Shown: positions 54,303 through 62,819 of the stretch, piece after piece | How positions within the stretch are numbered: position 1 is the stretch's first letter | Layout of the letters: each line of letters opens with the position of its first letter | DNA from: Bradyrhizobium sp. ORS 285 | GTDB taxonomy: Bacteria > Pseudomonadota > Alphaproteobacteria > Rhizobiales > Xanthobacteraceae | Reading direction: 5' to 3' | Assembly (NCBI RefSeq): GCF_900176205.1 | Contig: NZ_LT859959.1 | Location: forward strand, 1,860,001-1,924,000 | DNA: 64,000 nt | Position numbers and translations under genes: made by a program | The notes under the pieces: model-generated | Told to the model about the DNA's origin: nothing | The model's input: the letters and a program-made list of their open reading frames with translations, nothing else | Databases searched by the model: none

Positions 54303-55772
54303 TCAGTCGATGATGAAGCCGAAGCCGGCCGGCTGCCCCGTGGCCGTGTCGACCTTGGCGGCGATGCCGTACAGCCGGTTCATGCGGCCGAGCAGCGCCG
54401 ATTCCGAATCGGTCGCCGGCGCAAAGCCGTCATCCGGCCGCGACAGCTCCTTCTGCGCGACGGCGCGCACGACATAGGGCGTCACCATCACCATCAGCTC
54501 GGTCTCGTTGTTGACGTAGTCCTGGCTGCGGAACAGCTGGCCGAGCACCGGCAGCTGATTGAGCCCGGGCAGGCCGTTGATCGCCTGCTTGGTCTGGTTC
54601 TGGATCAGGCCGGCCATCGCCATCGAGCCGCCGGAGGGAATCTCCAGCGTGGTCTCGGCGCGGCGGGTGCGGATCGCGGGGATGGTGACCGACGAGGCCG
54701 AGCCCGCGCTCGTGGCGTAGGACAGGGTGATCGCGTTGTCGTTCGACAGCTCCGACACTTCGGTCATGACGCGCAGGCTGATGCGGCCTTCGCTGAGCAC
54801 GACCGGCGTGAAGTTCAGCGAGATGCCGAACTTCTTGAAGGTGACCGACGTGCTGCAGAGTCCGGTCTTCGGATCGCAGGCGTAGCCGCCGGGGACCGGG
54901 AATTCGCCGCCGGCGATGAAGGTCGCGGACTCTCCCGAGATCGCGGTCAGGTTCGGCTCGGCCAGCGTCTTGACGACACCCGCGGTCTCCATCGCGCGCA
55001 TCGTCGCCGACACCGACGACAGATTGCCGCCGCCGATGGCGGAGAGGCCGTTGCCGGCCACCAGCGACTTGCCATAGGCCGTGAACGGATTGGTCTGGTT
55101 GAAGTTCACCACCGCAGTGCCGTAGGTCATGCTGGCGCTGAGGTCGATGCCGAGCTGCTTGACGATCTCGCGCCTCACTTCGGAGACGTTGACCTTCAGC
55201 ATCACCTGGTCGCGGCCGCGCACGGCGATCGAGTTGACGACCTTGTCGGTGCCGCCGACCAGCCGTGCCGCGATCTCGCCGGCCTGCTGCGCCTCGACCG
55301 GGCTCGACACCGAGCCGGTGAGGATGACGCCGTCGCCGACGCCGTCGATCTTGACGCCGGGAATGCTCTGGCTCAGCGCCTGGCGCACGCCGTTGAGATC
55401 GCGCTTGATGGCGATGTCATAGGCGGCGACCTGCTGTCCCTCGCCGTCGAAGAACACCACGTTGGTCTGGCCGACCGCGGCGCCGATGATGTAGGCGCGC
55501 CGCGCCGAGCGCACCACGGCGTTGGCGATCTTGGGATCTGCGACCAGCACGTCCTTGACGTCCTGCGGGAAGTCGACGACCACCGACTTGCCGATGCCGA
55601 GCGACATGTAGCGGACCTTCGACGAGCCGACCGAGACGACCGGCGTGTCCAGCCGCTCATCGGCCGCCTTCACCGGCGCCAGCGCCGGATTGAGCGCGAG
55701 CGCGACGGCTGCCGAGATGGAAAGCGCGCGGACGATCCCCATCCCCATCTTTGCGCGTTGATGCCCCTTCAT
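54303..55772 (-). CDS. cpaC: Outer-membrane secretin CpaC/RcpA of the Tad pilus
   Basis: 489 residues. Signal peptide, then an N-terminal BON/T2SS-N-like domain (VVDFPQDVKDVLVADPKIANAVV), a second small domain (SIPGVKIDGVGDGVILTGSV) and the C-terminal secretin barrel with FIAGGEFPVPGG, VTFKKFGISLNFTPVV and the final NETELMVMVTPYVV. It forms the channel through which the pilus leaves the cell. AAGGACGGGG lies upstream. It is 11 bp after cpaB. Confidence 0.95.
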   Translation of the reverse strand: MKGHQRAKMGMGIVRALSISAAVALALNPALAPVKAADERLDTPVVSVGSSKVRYMSLGIGKSVVVDFPQDVKDVLVADPKIANAVVRSARRAYIIGAAVGQTNVVFFDGEGQQVAAYDIAIKRDLNGVRQALSQSIPGVKIDGVGDGVILTGSVSSPVEAQQAGEIAARLVGGTDKVVNSIAVRGRDQVMLKVNVSEVRREIVKQLGIDLSASMTYGTAVVNFNQTNPFTAYGKSLVAGNGLSAIGGGNLSSVSATMRAMETAGVVKTLAEPNLTAISGESATFIAGGEFPVPGGYACDPKTGLCSTSVTFKKFGISLNFTPVVLSEGRISLRVMTEVSELSNDNAITLSYATSAGSASSVTIPAIRTRRAETTLEIPSGGSMAMAGLIQNQTKQAINGLPGLNQLPVLGQLFRSQDYVNNETELMVMVTPYVVRAVAQKELSRPDDGFAPATDSESALLGRMNRLYGIAAKVDTATGQPAGFGFIID

Positions 55773-55783
55773 GGTCCCCGTCC

Positions 55784-56593
55784 TTACTTTGCGCCCTGCG
55801 AGGTCGAAACCCCGTAGCGAATGATCTCGATGGCGTTGCCCCGCTGCGCCATCTGCTGCTGTTGCTGCGTGTCGGACTTGCTGGTCTCGCTCGCATTGAC
55901 GTCGGCGATGCTGCGCAGCGCGAGTGCGAGCGTGCCGGCCTGGCGTGCACGGGCCAGCGTCTCCGCCTGCTCCGGCTTGAGCTCGAGCGTCACGGTCTTG
56001 CCGACCACCGTGTTCTGGCCTTCCTTCTCCTTCGGCGCCTGGTCGATCGCGAGCACGCGCACATTGGTGAGGATGGTCTCTGAGCTGACGGAGTCGGCCG
56101 CGCCCGGCTTGTCCGGATTCTTGTCGCGCTTGGAGAGAATGACGTCGACGCGATCGTTCGGCAGGATGAAGCCGCCGGCGCCGGTCTCCGGCGAGATCTC
56201 GGTGGAGATGGCGCGCATGCCGGCGGGCAGGATCGCGGCCATGAAGCCGGAGCCGTCCGACTTGACCAGCTTCTGCTCGCGGATCGGCTCGCCGACCACG
56301 AACGGCGCGCGCGCGATCGAGCCGACCAATTGATTGGCGGCTTCCGGGCGATCGCCGCGCCGGATGAAGATGTTGCTCGCAGCCTCGGGCCAGGTCTGCC
56401 AGACGAGGTCGCCGGGCTTGATCGCCTGTCCGAGGCCGATGTCGGCCTTGGCCACCAGCACCTCGACGGTCGGCAGCTGCACGACCGGTGCGGCGGGCGC
56501 CGGCTGCTGGCCTTCGGAGTTGCTGACGAGATAGGCCGCAACGCCGCCAGCGCCGAGAGCGATGGTTAACACCACGATGCGTGCGGTCATCAT
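55784..56593 (-). CDS. cpaB: Pilus assembly protein CpaB/RcpC
   Basis: 269 residues. An N-terminal membrane anchor (RIVVLTIALGAGGVAAYLV), then an SAF/beta-clip domain (VLVAKADIGLGQAIKPGDLVWQTWPE) and the conserved RcpC block GMRAISTEISPETGAGGFILPNDRVDVILS. A glutamine-rich region lies near the C-terminus. First gene of the cpaBCDE run. Pilin and prepilin-peptidase (cpaA) genes, which usually precede cpaB, are absent; 722 bp of apparently non-coding DNA precedes it. Confidence 0.93.
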   Translation of the reverse strand: MMTARIVVLTIALGAGGVAAYLVSNSEGQQPAPAAPVVQLPTVEVLVAKADIGLGQAIKPGDLVWQTWPEAASNIFIRRGDRPEAANQLVGSIARAPFVVGEPIREQKLVKSDGSGFMAAILPAGMRAISTEISPETGAGGFILPNDRVDVILSKRDKNPDKPGAADSVSSETILTNVRVLAIDQAPKEKEGQNTVVGKTVTLELKPEQAETLARARQAGTLALALRSIADVNASETSKSDTQQQQQMAQRGNAIEIIRYGVSTSQGAK

Positions 56594-57315
56594 GCGCGGA
56601 ACTACTTTCTACTCATACACGGGGAGCAAACACGCTGATCGATCGACAGCGGTTCTCCCTGACTAACGACTAAGCGCCAATGGTATAAGCAGACTTGAAC
56701 GAGACGGGCCGCAGCACCCGCCCCAAGCAACGATTGCGCAAGTGGTGAACAGGTTGTTAGCGTGCAAATAGTGAAACGCCGCGAATGTGTTAGCATTTCG
56801 TGGGCGGCGCGTTTGCACGCAGTAATCGTCGCGCGTGCAACAGAATGAGATCGTGAGTTGCAGCCGCGCCTCAGTGGTCATCTCGTTAAGCTTGATCGTT
56901 TGCTAACAACGCGTCGTAGGAACGATGACGGCCTCGACGTGGTTGTGCGGTCGCGCGAGGAGATGCGGATCGGTCGATCATGCTTGCCTGCGCCCGCGCG
57001 AGACGTCCGCGCTGCACTCTCCAGGGGAGCGACGATGCCGATACAGCATGCCGCGCTGCACCGTAATCAGACGGGGCCGCATCTTCAGAAAGCGGAAAGG
57101 GGTTGGACCTACGATTCCGTTGAGCGGGATTTCCGACCTGATTTTCAGACTTCTTTAGGTTTTTGCGCGCACCGTCCCGTCATGATGGCTGGGTTCGTGC
57201 GCGGTGTATTTCGTTCGAAAATACACGCAGAGATTGCATTGACTGCGGCGCGCTGCGGAGAGCGGCGGGCGGTCGCGGATCACGGGGATCAATGGGGATC
57301 GAGGGGAGGCGTGCG
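56594..57315. promoter_or_regulatory. Long gap upstream of cpaB and the second PilZ gene
   Basis: 722 bp with no credible gene; a plus-strand frame at 56858-57337 has neither a family-like sequence nor a ribosome site. The stretch 56600-56900 is AT-richer than its surroundings and should contain the divergent promoters of cpaB and the PilZ gene. No pilin-like sequence was found here. Confidence 0.45.
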
Positions 57316-58011
57316 ATGTCGGTTGCTCGATTCCTGAGGCAACGCGCGGTCCGGATCCAGACGGTCGGCACCTACACGCTGCCGAACTGGTATGATCCGC
57401 AAGGGAAGCTGCGCTCCTTCGCCTGCCGCACCACGCGGGTGTCGCCGTTTCGCGCGCTGCTCGACGTGCCCGTGGTCGGCAAGGTCGGCGATCGGCTGAC
57501 GTCGTATTTCCGTGACTTCGGCAAGTTCGAAGGCGAGATCAGCGACACCGTGCATGGCGGCTTCCTGCTCGAATTGGAGATGACGCGCGCCGAGCGCGCC
57601 AAGCTCGCCGAGAAGCTGGTCTGGCTGGAGAAGAAGCAGAAGGATCCGACGATCCGCGATTCCCGCCGCGAGGCGCGCTTCGTGCCGAACTCGCCGCATT
57701 CGGAGCTGACGCTCGCCGACGGCAGCTGCATCCCTTGTCTTGTCATCGATGCCTCAATGTCGGGCGCGGCCGTCTCGGCCGCCGTCCAGCCGGAGATCGG
57801 CACGCCGCTCGCGGTCGGCAGCTGCATCGGCCGCGTGGTCAGGCATTTCCCCGACGGCTTCGCCGTCAGGTTCGTCGATACGATCCCGGCGTCATCGGAG
57901 CTCGAGCGGCGCGTCATCACCCCGCCGACCCGCCCCACCCGCCAGAAGCTCGTCACGCAACATGCCGACGAACGCAGCGTCGAGACGCCGCAGGACTTCT
58001 TCCTGGTGTGA
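57316..58011 (+). CDS. PilZ-domain protein, 231 residues
   Basis: Start ATG 57316, with GAGGGGAGG six bases upstream. Residues ~30-100 look like a degenerate first PilZ or YcgR-N-like barrel (FRDFGKFEGEISDTVHGGFLLELEMT). A canonical-looking PilZ follows from ~115 (RDSRREARF as the RxxxR, VIDASMSGAAVSA as the DxSxxG). It is divergent from the cpa genes, so it probably reads c-di-GMP for pilus or surface control; this is inference. Confidence 0.85.
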   Translation: MSVARFLRQRAVRIQTVGTYTLPNWYDPQGKLRSFACRTTRVSPFRALLDVPVVGKVGDRLTSYFRDFGKFEGEISDTVHGGFLLELEMTRAERAKLAEKLVWLEKKQKDPTIRDSRREARFVPNSPHSELTLADGSCIPCLVIDASMSGAAVSAAVQPEIGTPLAVGSCIGRVVRHFPDGFAVRFVDTIPASSELERRVITPPTRPTRQKLVTQHADERSVETPQDFFLV

Positions 58012-58427
58012 AGGCGTCGGGGCAGGGCGGTTGCATGTAGCAAGCGCCGTCGCTGCGAGCTCGGGCTCCAAACGTCCTTCGAGACGCCCGCCTGCGGCGG
58101 GCTCCTCAGGACGAGGGCTGACTTCGTGGCGAAATCTCAACCCTCTCCATGGACGCACCACCGGCGTGTTCATGGTCCGTGTGCAGGCCCCCCTTTGGTG
58201 CCACCCCTCATGGTGAGGAGCGTCGCTCTTGCGACGCGTCTCGAACCATGAGGCCCGCGAGCGCGCGACCTGCTGAGTCTGCCGAGCAACATCCGCGGTT
58301 TCGCGTATTGGGCGTGTCAGCGAATCCGGGCAAGGGGAACTGGCAGCCGTCCGCACGGTTAACGCGCTGTTAAGCGGCGTCGTGAAAGCTTGGCGACGCC
58401 GGGTGCAATGCCAGGAGGACCAGTCCC
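58012..58427. repeat. Intergenic region with GTCTCGAAGGACG / CTCCTCAGGACGAGG repeats
   Basis: CCTTCGAGACGCCCGCCTGCGGCGGGC-type at 58076-58116 and TCATGGTGAGGAGCGTCGC...GCGACGCGTCTCGAACCATGAGG at 58208-58253 are two palindromes of the family also seen at 3809-3856. The rest holds no clear gene. Confidence 0.7.
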
Positions 58428-58583
58428 ATGGAGGCCCAGAAGACCGCGGTCGACGCCGTCGTCATCCTGACCGGTTGCGACCGTGACGCCGTCGCCGCCT
58501 TCATCCGCCGGATGTATCTGGCCGGCGTGCGCGATCCGAAGCGGCTGACCTTCAAGGGGCTGCAGGAGATGGCGCGGGGTTGA
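58428..58583 (+). CDS. Small hypothetical protein, 51 residues
   Basis: Starts MEAQKTAVDAVVILTGCDRD and ends LTFKGLQEMARG. The ATG has an AGGAGG box nine bases upstream, the best ribosome site in this part of the window. The sequence AVAAFIRRMYLAGVRDPKRLTFKG suggests two short helices with a basic surface. No known domain is recognised. The good codon pattern and start signal make it a likely real gene. Confidence 0.7.
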   Translation: MEAQKTAVDAVVILTGCDRDAVAAFIRRMYLAGVRDPKRLTFKGLQEMARG

Positions 58584-58820
58584 CGTCCCGCCGCCGAGGG
58601 CCGGCGCCCAACCAGCCCAGCTGTTGCCGCCAGAACACGCTTCAGGACTTTCGCGCGTGAGTTGCGATCACATCCCGCACTGCGGGGGATGCAGCCTGCC
58701 GCACTTCCGGCTAAATTGAGTTCCTCGCGGCTGGTATCAGGCGACCGTCTTCGATCTCGCCCATAAGGCGACACGGTTCTGCGCAACACGCTCTGAGCGG
58801 CCGGATCATGGGGACCGGGC

Positions 58821-59750
58821 ATGCTCAGTCAGTTCTTCGCGCCACAGCTCATCGGCCTCTACATCCTGATCGGGGCCACCCTCTACGTCCACTTCCGCGG
58901 CAAGGAGCGGCTGCGCTTCGCCCGCCAGCTCGGCGATCACTCCACCTATCTCGCCCCCTACAATGTGCTGATGTATGCCGGCTCGGCCGTGCCGAACACG
59001 CCGGTAATCCCGGTCGAGCAGTTTCCGGAGCTCAAGACGCTCACCGACAATTGGCAGGAGATCCGCGAGGAGGCCGTGCGCCTGTTCGACGAGGGTTTTA
59101 TTCGCGCCGCCGCCAAGAACAACGATTGGGGCTTCTATTCCTTCTTCAAGAGCGGCTGGAAGCGCTTCTATCTGAAATGGTACGACGACTTCCTGCCGTC
59201 GGCGCGCACGCTGTGCCCGAAGACCGTGGAGCTACTGAACTCCATTCCGAATGTGCACGGCGCGATGTTCGCGATGCTGCCGCCCGGCGGCAAGCTCGGC
59301 GCCCACCGTGACCCCTTCGCCGGCTCGCTGCGCTATCACTTAGGCCTGGTGACGCCGAACTCCGACAAGTGCCGCATCGTGGTCGATGGCGTGCCCTGCG
59401 TCTGGCGCGACGGCGAGGCCTTCATGTTCGACGAGACCTTCATCCACAGCGCCGAGAACGCAACCGACATCAACCGCATCATCCTGTTCTGCGACGTCGA
59501 GCGCCCGATGAAGTACGGCGTCTTCACCGCCATGAACCGCTGGGTCAGCCACCACATCGTCAAGGCCTCGGCGACCCAGAACGTCGAGGGCGAGCACGTC
59601 GGCGTGCTGAACAAGGTGTTCGGCAAGCTGTATGAGTTTCATTTGGCCACGCGCAAGGTAAAGGCGTGGAATAGGACGGTGTATTACGCGGCGAAGTATA
59701 CGGTGACCGTGGCCATCGTGGGGGCGATCGTGGTGTCGGCGTTTCGGTGA
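58821..59750 (+). CDS. LpxO-like aspartyl/asparaginyl beta-hydroxylase
   Basis: 309 residues with hydrophobic segments at both ends (about 7-23 and 288-306) that anchor it in the inner membrane. The iron-2-oxoglutarate dioxygenase core has the ligands in GAHRDPF and IHSAENATDINRIILFCDV, with an arginine to hold 2-oxoglutarate. This family includes LpxO, which 2-hydroxylates a fatty acid of lipid A. A role in lipid A or another membrane lipid is likely. Confidence 0.88.
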   Translation: MLSQFFAPQLIGLYILIGATLYVHFRGKERLRFARQLGDHSTYLAPYNVLMYAGSAVPNTPVIPVEQFPELKTLTDNWQEIREEAVRLFDEGFIRAAAKNNDWGFYSFFKSGWKRFYLKWYDDFLPSARTLCPKTVELLNSIPNVHGAMFAMLPPGGKLGAHRDPFAGSLRYHLGLVTPNSDKCRIVVDGVPCVWRDGEAFMFDETFIHSAENATDINRIILFCDVERPMKYGVFTAMNRWVSHHIVKASATQNVEGEHVGVLNKVFGKLYEFHLATRKVKAWNRTVYYAAKYTVTVAIVGAIVVSAFR

Positions 59751-59759
59751 GGAGAGGAG

Positions 59760-59831
59760 GGCGGATTAGCGGAGCGTAATCCGCCGCCCTAGAACGTGAA
59801 CGGTGGCGGATTGGGCCTTCGGCTAATCCGT
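59760..59831. repeat. Inverted repeat, GGCGGATTAGC / TAATCCGCC family
   Basis: GGCGGATTAGCGGAGCGTAATCCGCC at the left and GGCGGATTGGGCCTTCGGCTAATCCG at the right. It marks the left edge of the AT-rich islet that starts with the ATPase gene. Confidence 0.82.
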
Positions 59832-59948
59832 AGTTCGCTTTCTTGTGCGCAGTTGTCGGTTTCGGCCCCTGGCTGACCTGCTGTCCTTTAAGCGTGCTAA
59901 GATGTCGCCTTCTTCAGGAAATTCGTTGATGGCTGCCGGAGATTTTTC

Positions 59949-61316
59949 ATGAAAATATCATTTGAGAATTTTCGTGGCTTTAAAGCCGTCGGTCCGACAG
60001 AGGTTCGGCCTATCACGCTGCTGGTGGGTGAGAATAGCTCGGGAAAAACATCGTTCCAAGCAGCCTTGCGCTATCTTCTTTCAGTTAGTTCATTTCTATC
60101 GCAGGAATCAACGGGATTTAATCAGTCTCCATTTTTGCTTGGTGGGTTCGAGGACATCGCTTACAGCCGTGTAGGGCGCCGAGGAACTAATTCGAATTAT
60201 TTCTCCATCGCTGTTCAGAGAAGAACGCATCGCATGAGCGATCGAAATTCAGTGCCGCTTGCCGAAAATATCGCGGGCGAGTATCGAATGTCACTTCGGT
60301 TCTTTGATTGGCTGGGGCAGCCTGCGTTGCAGGCGGTTGAATTCGCCGTTGATGCCAAGGCGGTGCTGATTGATTTCGTCGAAATGAAGGTTGTCTTCAA
60401 AGATCAAGAAAAAAATCGATCTTACGAATACGAAGTTGCACATGAAATGCATCCTCAGCTTGAGCAAACAAGACGTATCCCGTCTAGTATGGGAATAATT
60501 ATTTCGCAGCTTTTCTTTTTGACTTTCGGAAGGGATATCCCATCGCGCCGGGTGATCCTTTCAACTGATGCTGGAAATGAGGTGGAGTCATTCAAGGTGG
60601 TTCTAAGTACAGCTTACCACGTTTTTTTTAATTCAAGCGGTGACTTGCGAGTTTTGGCGCTTTCTCCGATGCGCACTGAGCCGAAGCGGGTGTATGAGGT
60701 CTTAGATGCGCAAGCTTCTCCCATGGGGGCTCACGTGCCAATTCGGCTGGCTCAGGAAAAAGTTCAGGAGATCGAAAGTTGGAACTTAAAGCGGGACTAT
60801 TTCTCTCGGTTCGGCAAAGAGGCTGGACTATTTTCCAACATTGATATTCGAAGATTGGGCTCAACGCAGAATGATCCCTTCCAGATTATGGTGTCTGTGG
60901 GTGGAAAGAAGCGCAATATTGTAGATGTCGGCTATGGGGTCAGTCAGGTTTTGCCTCTGCTGTACGAAATGGCGGAGACGAGTCGACGCAAGCTATTGCT
61001 GATGCAGCAGCCGGAAGTTCATTTGCATCCCAAAGCTCAGGCGGAGCTTGGGAGTTTAATTGTTGATACGCATTCCCGTATGAAGCATAATTTCGTGGTC
61101 GAAACTCATAGCGATTTTATCGTCGATCGTATTCGGAATCATATCCGTTTAGGCGAGTTGAAGCCTTCTCAGGTGTCGCTCTTGTACTTTCATCGTCCGA
61201 AAGATGAGCTTGTAATTTCGCATATTGAGTTGGACGACCGCGGGGATGTTGTAAGTCCCCCTATTGATTATAGGGACTTTTTCTATCGCGAAGAAAAGAA
61301 TTTGTTCGGGTTTTGA
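59949..61316 (+). CDS. OLD/DUF3696-like AAA ATPase, first gene of an AT-rich islet
   Basis: 455 residues. ABC/SMC-type ATPase: Walker A GENSSGKTS at residues 27-35 directly after the N-terminal FENFRGF strand, signature-like GYGVSQVLPLLYEM near 330, Walker B LLLMQQPEVHLHP, and the switch region VVETHSDFIVDRI. The C-terminal LLYFHRPKDELVISHIELDDRGDV and FF.REE ending fit DUF3696. Base composition is clearly more AT-rich than all neighbours, and codon use differs. A GGAG box precedes the ATG. The stop overlaps the upstream edge of the PIN gene. ATPases of this type are core parts of several phage-defence systems. Confidence 0.88.
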   Translation: MKISFENFRGFKAVGPTEVRPITLLVGENSSGKTSFQAALRYLLSVSSFLSQESTGFNQSPFLLGGFEDIAYSRVGRRGTNSNYFSIAVQRRTHRMSDRNSVPLAENIAGEYRMSLRFFDWLGQPALQAVEFAVDAKAVLIDFVEMKVVFKDQEKNRSYEYEVAHEMHPQLEQTRRIPSSMGIIISQLFFLTFGRDIPSRRVILSTDAGNEVESFKVVLSTAYHVFFNSSGDLRVLALSPMRTEPKRVYEVLDAQASPMGAHVPIRLAQEKVQEIESWNLKRDYFSRFGKEAGLFSNIDIRRLGSTQNDPFQIMVSVGGKKRNIVDVGYGVSQVLPLLYEMAETSRRKLLLMQQPEVHLHPKAQAELGSLIVDTHSRMKHNFVVETHSDFIVDRIRNHIRLGELKPSQVSLLYFHRPKDELVISHIELDDRGDVVSPPIDYRDFFYREEKNLFGF

Positions 61317-61318
61317 AG

Positions 61319-61744
61319 ATGTGCCTTATCATCGATAACAATGTTGCTCACGAGGTTGTTCAAAAATCGCGATCAGCGATGCCAATAATAAAGGCATTGG
61401 ATTGCCGAAAGGTCATGCTTGCCACGGGCGGGCTGCACTTGCAGGAGTTGCTCGGCAATAAGATGGGGCGATTGATAAAGGAGCTTATTAGAAATGGAAG
61501 GGCGAGAAATTTCTCGGGTCCAATAATTGAAAGCAAGACGAAGGAATACGAAGCTAACGAAAGCGTGCGTTCAGATGATCCTCATATTCTCGCTTTGGCT
61601 GCGGTTTCGGGGGCCAGAGTTCTTTACACGAGGGATAAGGATTTGATTGGCGACTTTCGAAATAAGAGTCTGATCAGCCCTAGAGGCTCTATATATTCGA
61701 GCGAAAGGAACGAGCATTTGTTGCGGCGATGTTGCTCCTGTTGA
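61319..61744 (+). CDS. PIN-like nuclease, partner of the ATPase; C-terminus possibly frameshifted
   Basis: 141 residues from ATG 61319, two bases after the ATPase stop. PIN-type acidic residues: CLIIDNNVAHEV (Asp6) near the start and a C-terminal SDDPHILALAAVSGARVLYTRDKDLIGDF, where the paired aspartates would hold metal ions. The AT-rich composition matches the ATPase. The present reading frame ends in LLRRCCSC; skipping one C near 61725 continues as DVAPVDLVRWLEEFRSKCAG, which reads like true protein, so a single-base frameshift is suspected. Confidence 0.77.
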   Translation: MCLIIDNNVAHEVVQKSRSAMPIIKALDCRKVMLATGGLHLQELLGNKMGRLIKELIRNGRARNFSGPIIESKTKEYEANESVRSDDPHILALAAVSGARVLYTRDKDLIGDFRNKSLISPRGSIYSSERNEHLLRRCCSC

Positions 61745-62280
61745 CCTCGTTCGTTGGTTGGAGGAATTTCGTTCGAAATGCGCGGGTCAGGGGGGGGCGT
61801 CGTGCAAATCACACCCATCGTGCCAAGTCCTGTCAAGATCTTCCGGAAACATAAATCGCTTGATATTTTCGCCAAATCAGCATTACAGTCCACCCATCCC
61901 GTTGCACGGTAGGGGACGGTTCGCGGTCGTCACGGACGTTGGCAGCGGGGAGCGGTGGACGCGGGCGGCGGCGTGCTGTTAGCACGGACGAACGTTTGTC
62001 TCGCGGACGGTGAAGGCGTGTGGTTCTGATACTCCGACGCTAGTATCAACCCGGCAACGATGCCTAACGGCATCGCGTTGGGGATGGTGGCCAGAAAGCC
62101 CGGTGCACCAGGAAGAGCGCGCTATAGCCTGTTAAAACCATCGCGCGGGGAGGGCCGGGTGTGTTCGGCCAGACCTGTGGTGACTGCCGCCTGCTTTTTT
62201 TCTGCAGGCGGGCCACGGGCGCGGCCAGCGCCCGGCCTTCCCTGCGCCCTCCATTCTCAGGAGGGCGGGAGTTGGAGCAT
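61745..62280. repeat. Structured, probably multi-copy non-coding element downstream of the ATPase-PIN pair
   Basis: No gene fits here. The stretch around 62060-62240 (GATGCCTAACGGCATC, GTGGCCAGAAAGCCCGG, TATAGCCTGTTAAAACCATCGCGCGG, then CCGCCTGC-TTTTTTTCT-GCAGGCGG at 62187-62211) resembles a dispersed sequence I recall from Bradyrhizobium genomes. It contains several hairpins. Copy number could not be tested here. Confidence 0.55.
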
Positions 62281-62410
62281 CACTCGGGCGCGGGATGCGT
62301 CGCGAGAAGGTGGATGCTCGTTCCCTCGACGCGATGCTGTTTGAGATTGTGGAAATGATGACGCGGCTTTCGGCGTCGTGAGCGAACTCGTCCGGAGTCC
62401 TCATGACGCC

Positions 62411-62441
62411 CCTGGATTGCTTCGCTGCGCTCGCAATGACG
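62411..62441. repeat. Half copy of the GTCATTGCGAGC palindromic repeat
   Basis: GGATTGCTTCGCTGCGCTCGCAATGACGG is one arm of the family seen complete at 2061-2140 and 40012-40085. The partner arm is missing. Confidence 0.8.
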
Positions 62442-62477
62442 GAATATGCGGCCGACCGCGGGGGCGGTGAGCTCCCC

Positions 62478-62698
62478 TCCCCCTTGCGGGGAGGGGTTGG
62501 GGGTGGGGGTCTCCGGGCGATGACGTTTGTTGGGACGCGGGGGATCGTTGGGAGCGGTGCTGCGGAAGAGCGTCGGAGAAAGCGGTGCGGTGGTCGCTGT
62601 GGGAGTGGGGTCGTTGCGCGACTTGATCTTGGCGGATCGAGGCAGCGGATTTCGGGGACCCCCAACCCCCGACCCCTCCCCGCAAGGGGGAGGGGAGT
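62478..62698. repeat. Long inverted repeat, CTCCCCTCCCCCTTGCGGGGAGGGG family
   Basis: CTCCCCTCCCCCTTGCGGGG...GTTGGGGGTGGGGGTC at 62478-62512 is mirrored by GGACCCCCAACCCCCGACCCCTCC...AAGGGGGAGGGGAG at 62657-62698. About 145 bp lie between the arms. Confidence 0.82.
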
Positions 62699-62744
62699 GG
62701 ACCGGTCGTGGTGCGAGAGCGTGCCCATTGCGAAGCCCCTAAAG

Positions 62745-62773
62745 AAAAAGGCCGCGCTGTGCGTGGCCTTTTT
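62745..62773. terminator. Bidirectional rho-independent terminator
   Basis: AAAAAGGCCGCGC pairs with GCGTGGCCTTTTT (one wobble) around TGT, giving T-runs on both strands. It ends the minus-strand hydrolase gene 47 bp after its stop. Confidence 0.9.
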
Positions 62774-62819
62774 GAAAGCTAGGTCTGCGGCGGTGGCCGC
62801 CGCGCGAGGCGTTGGCGGC

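Noticed and set aside
56858..57337. 159-codon frame in the gap before the second PilZ gene
   Set aside because: No ribosome site, no family-like pattern, arginine-rich composition; treated as non-coding.
61745..62819. tRNA gene or att site next to the AT-rich islet
   Set aside because: No tRNA-like cloverleaf or T-loop was found on either strand, and no integrase gene is present.
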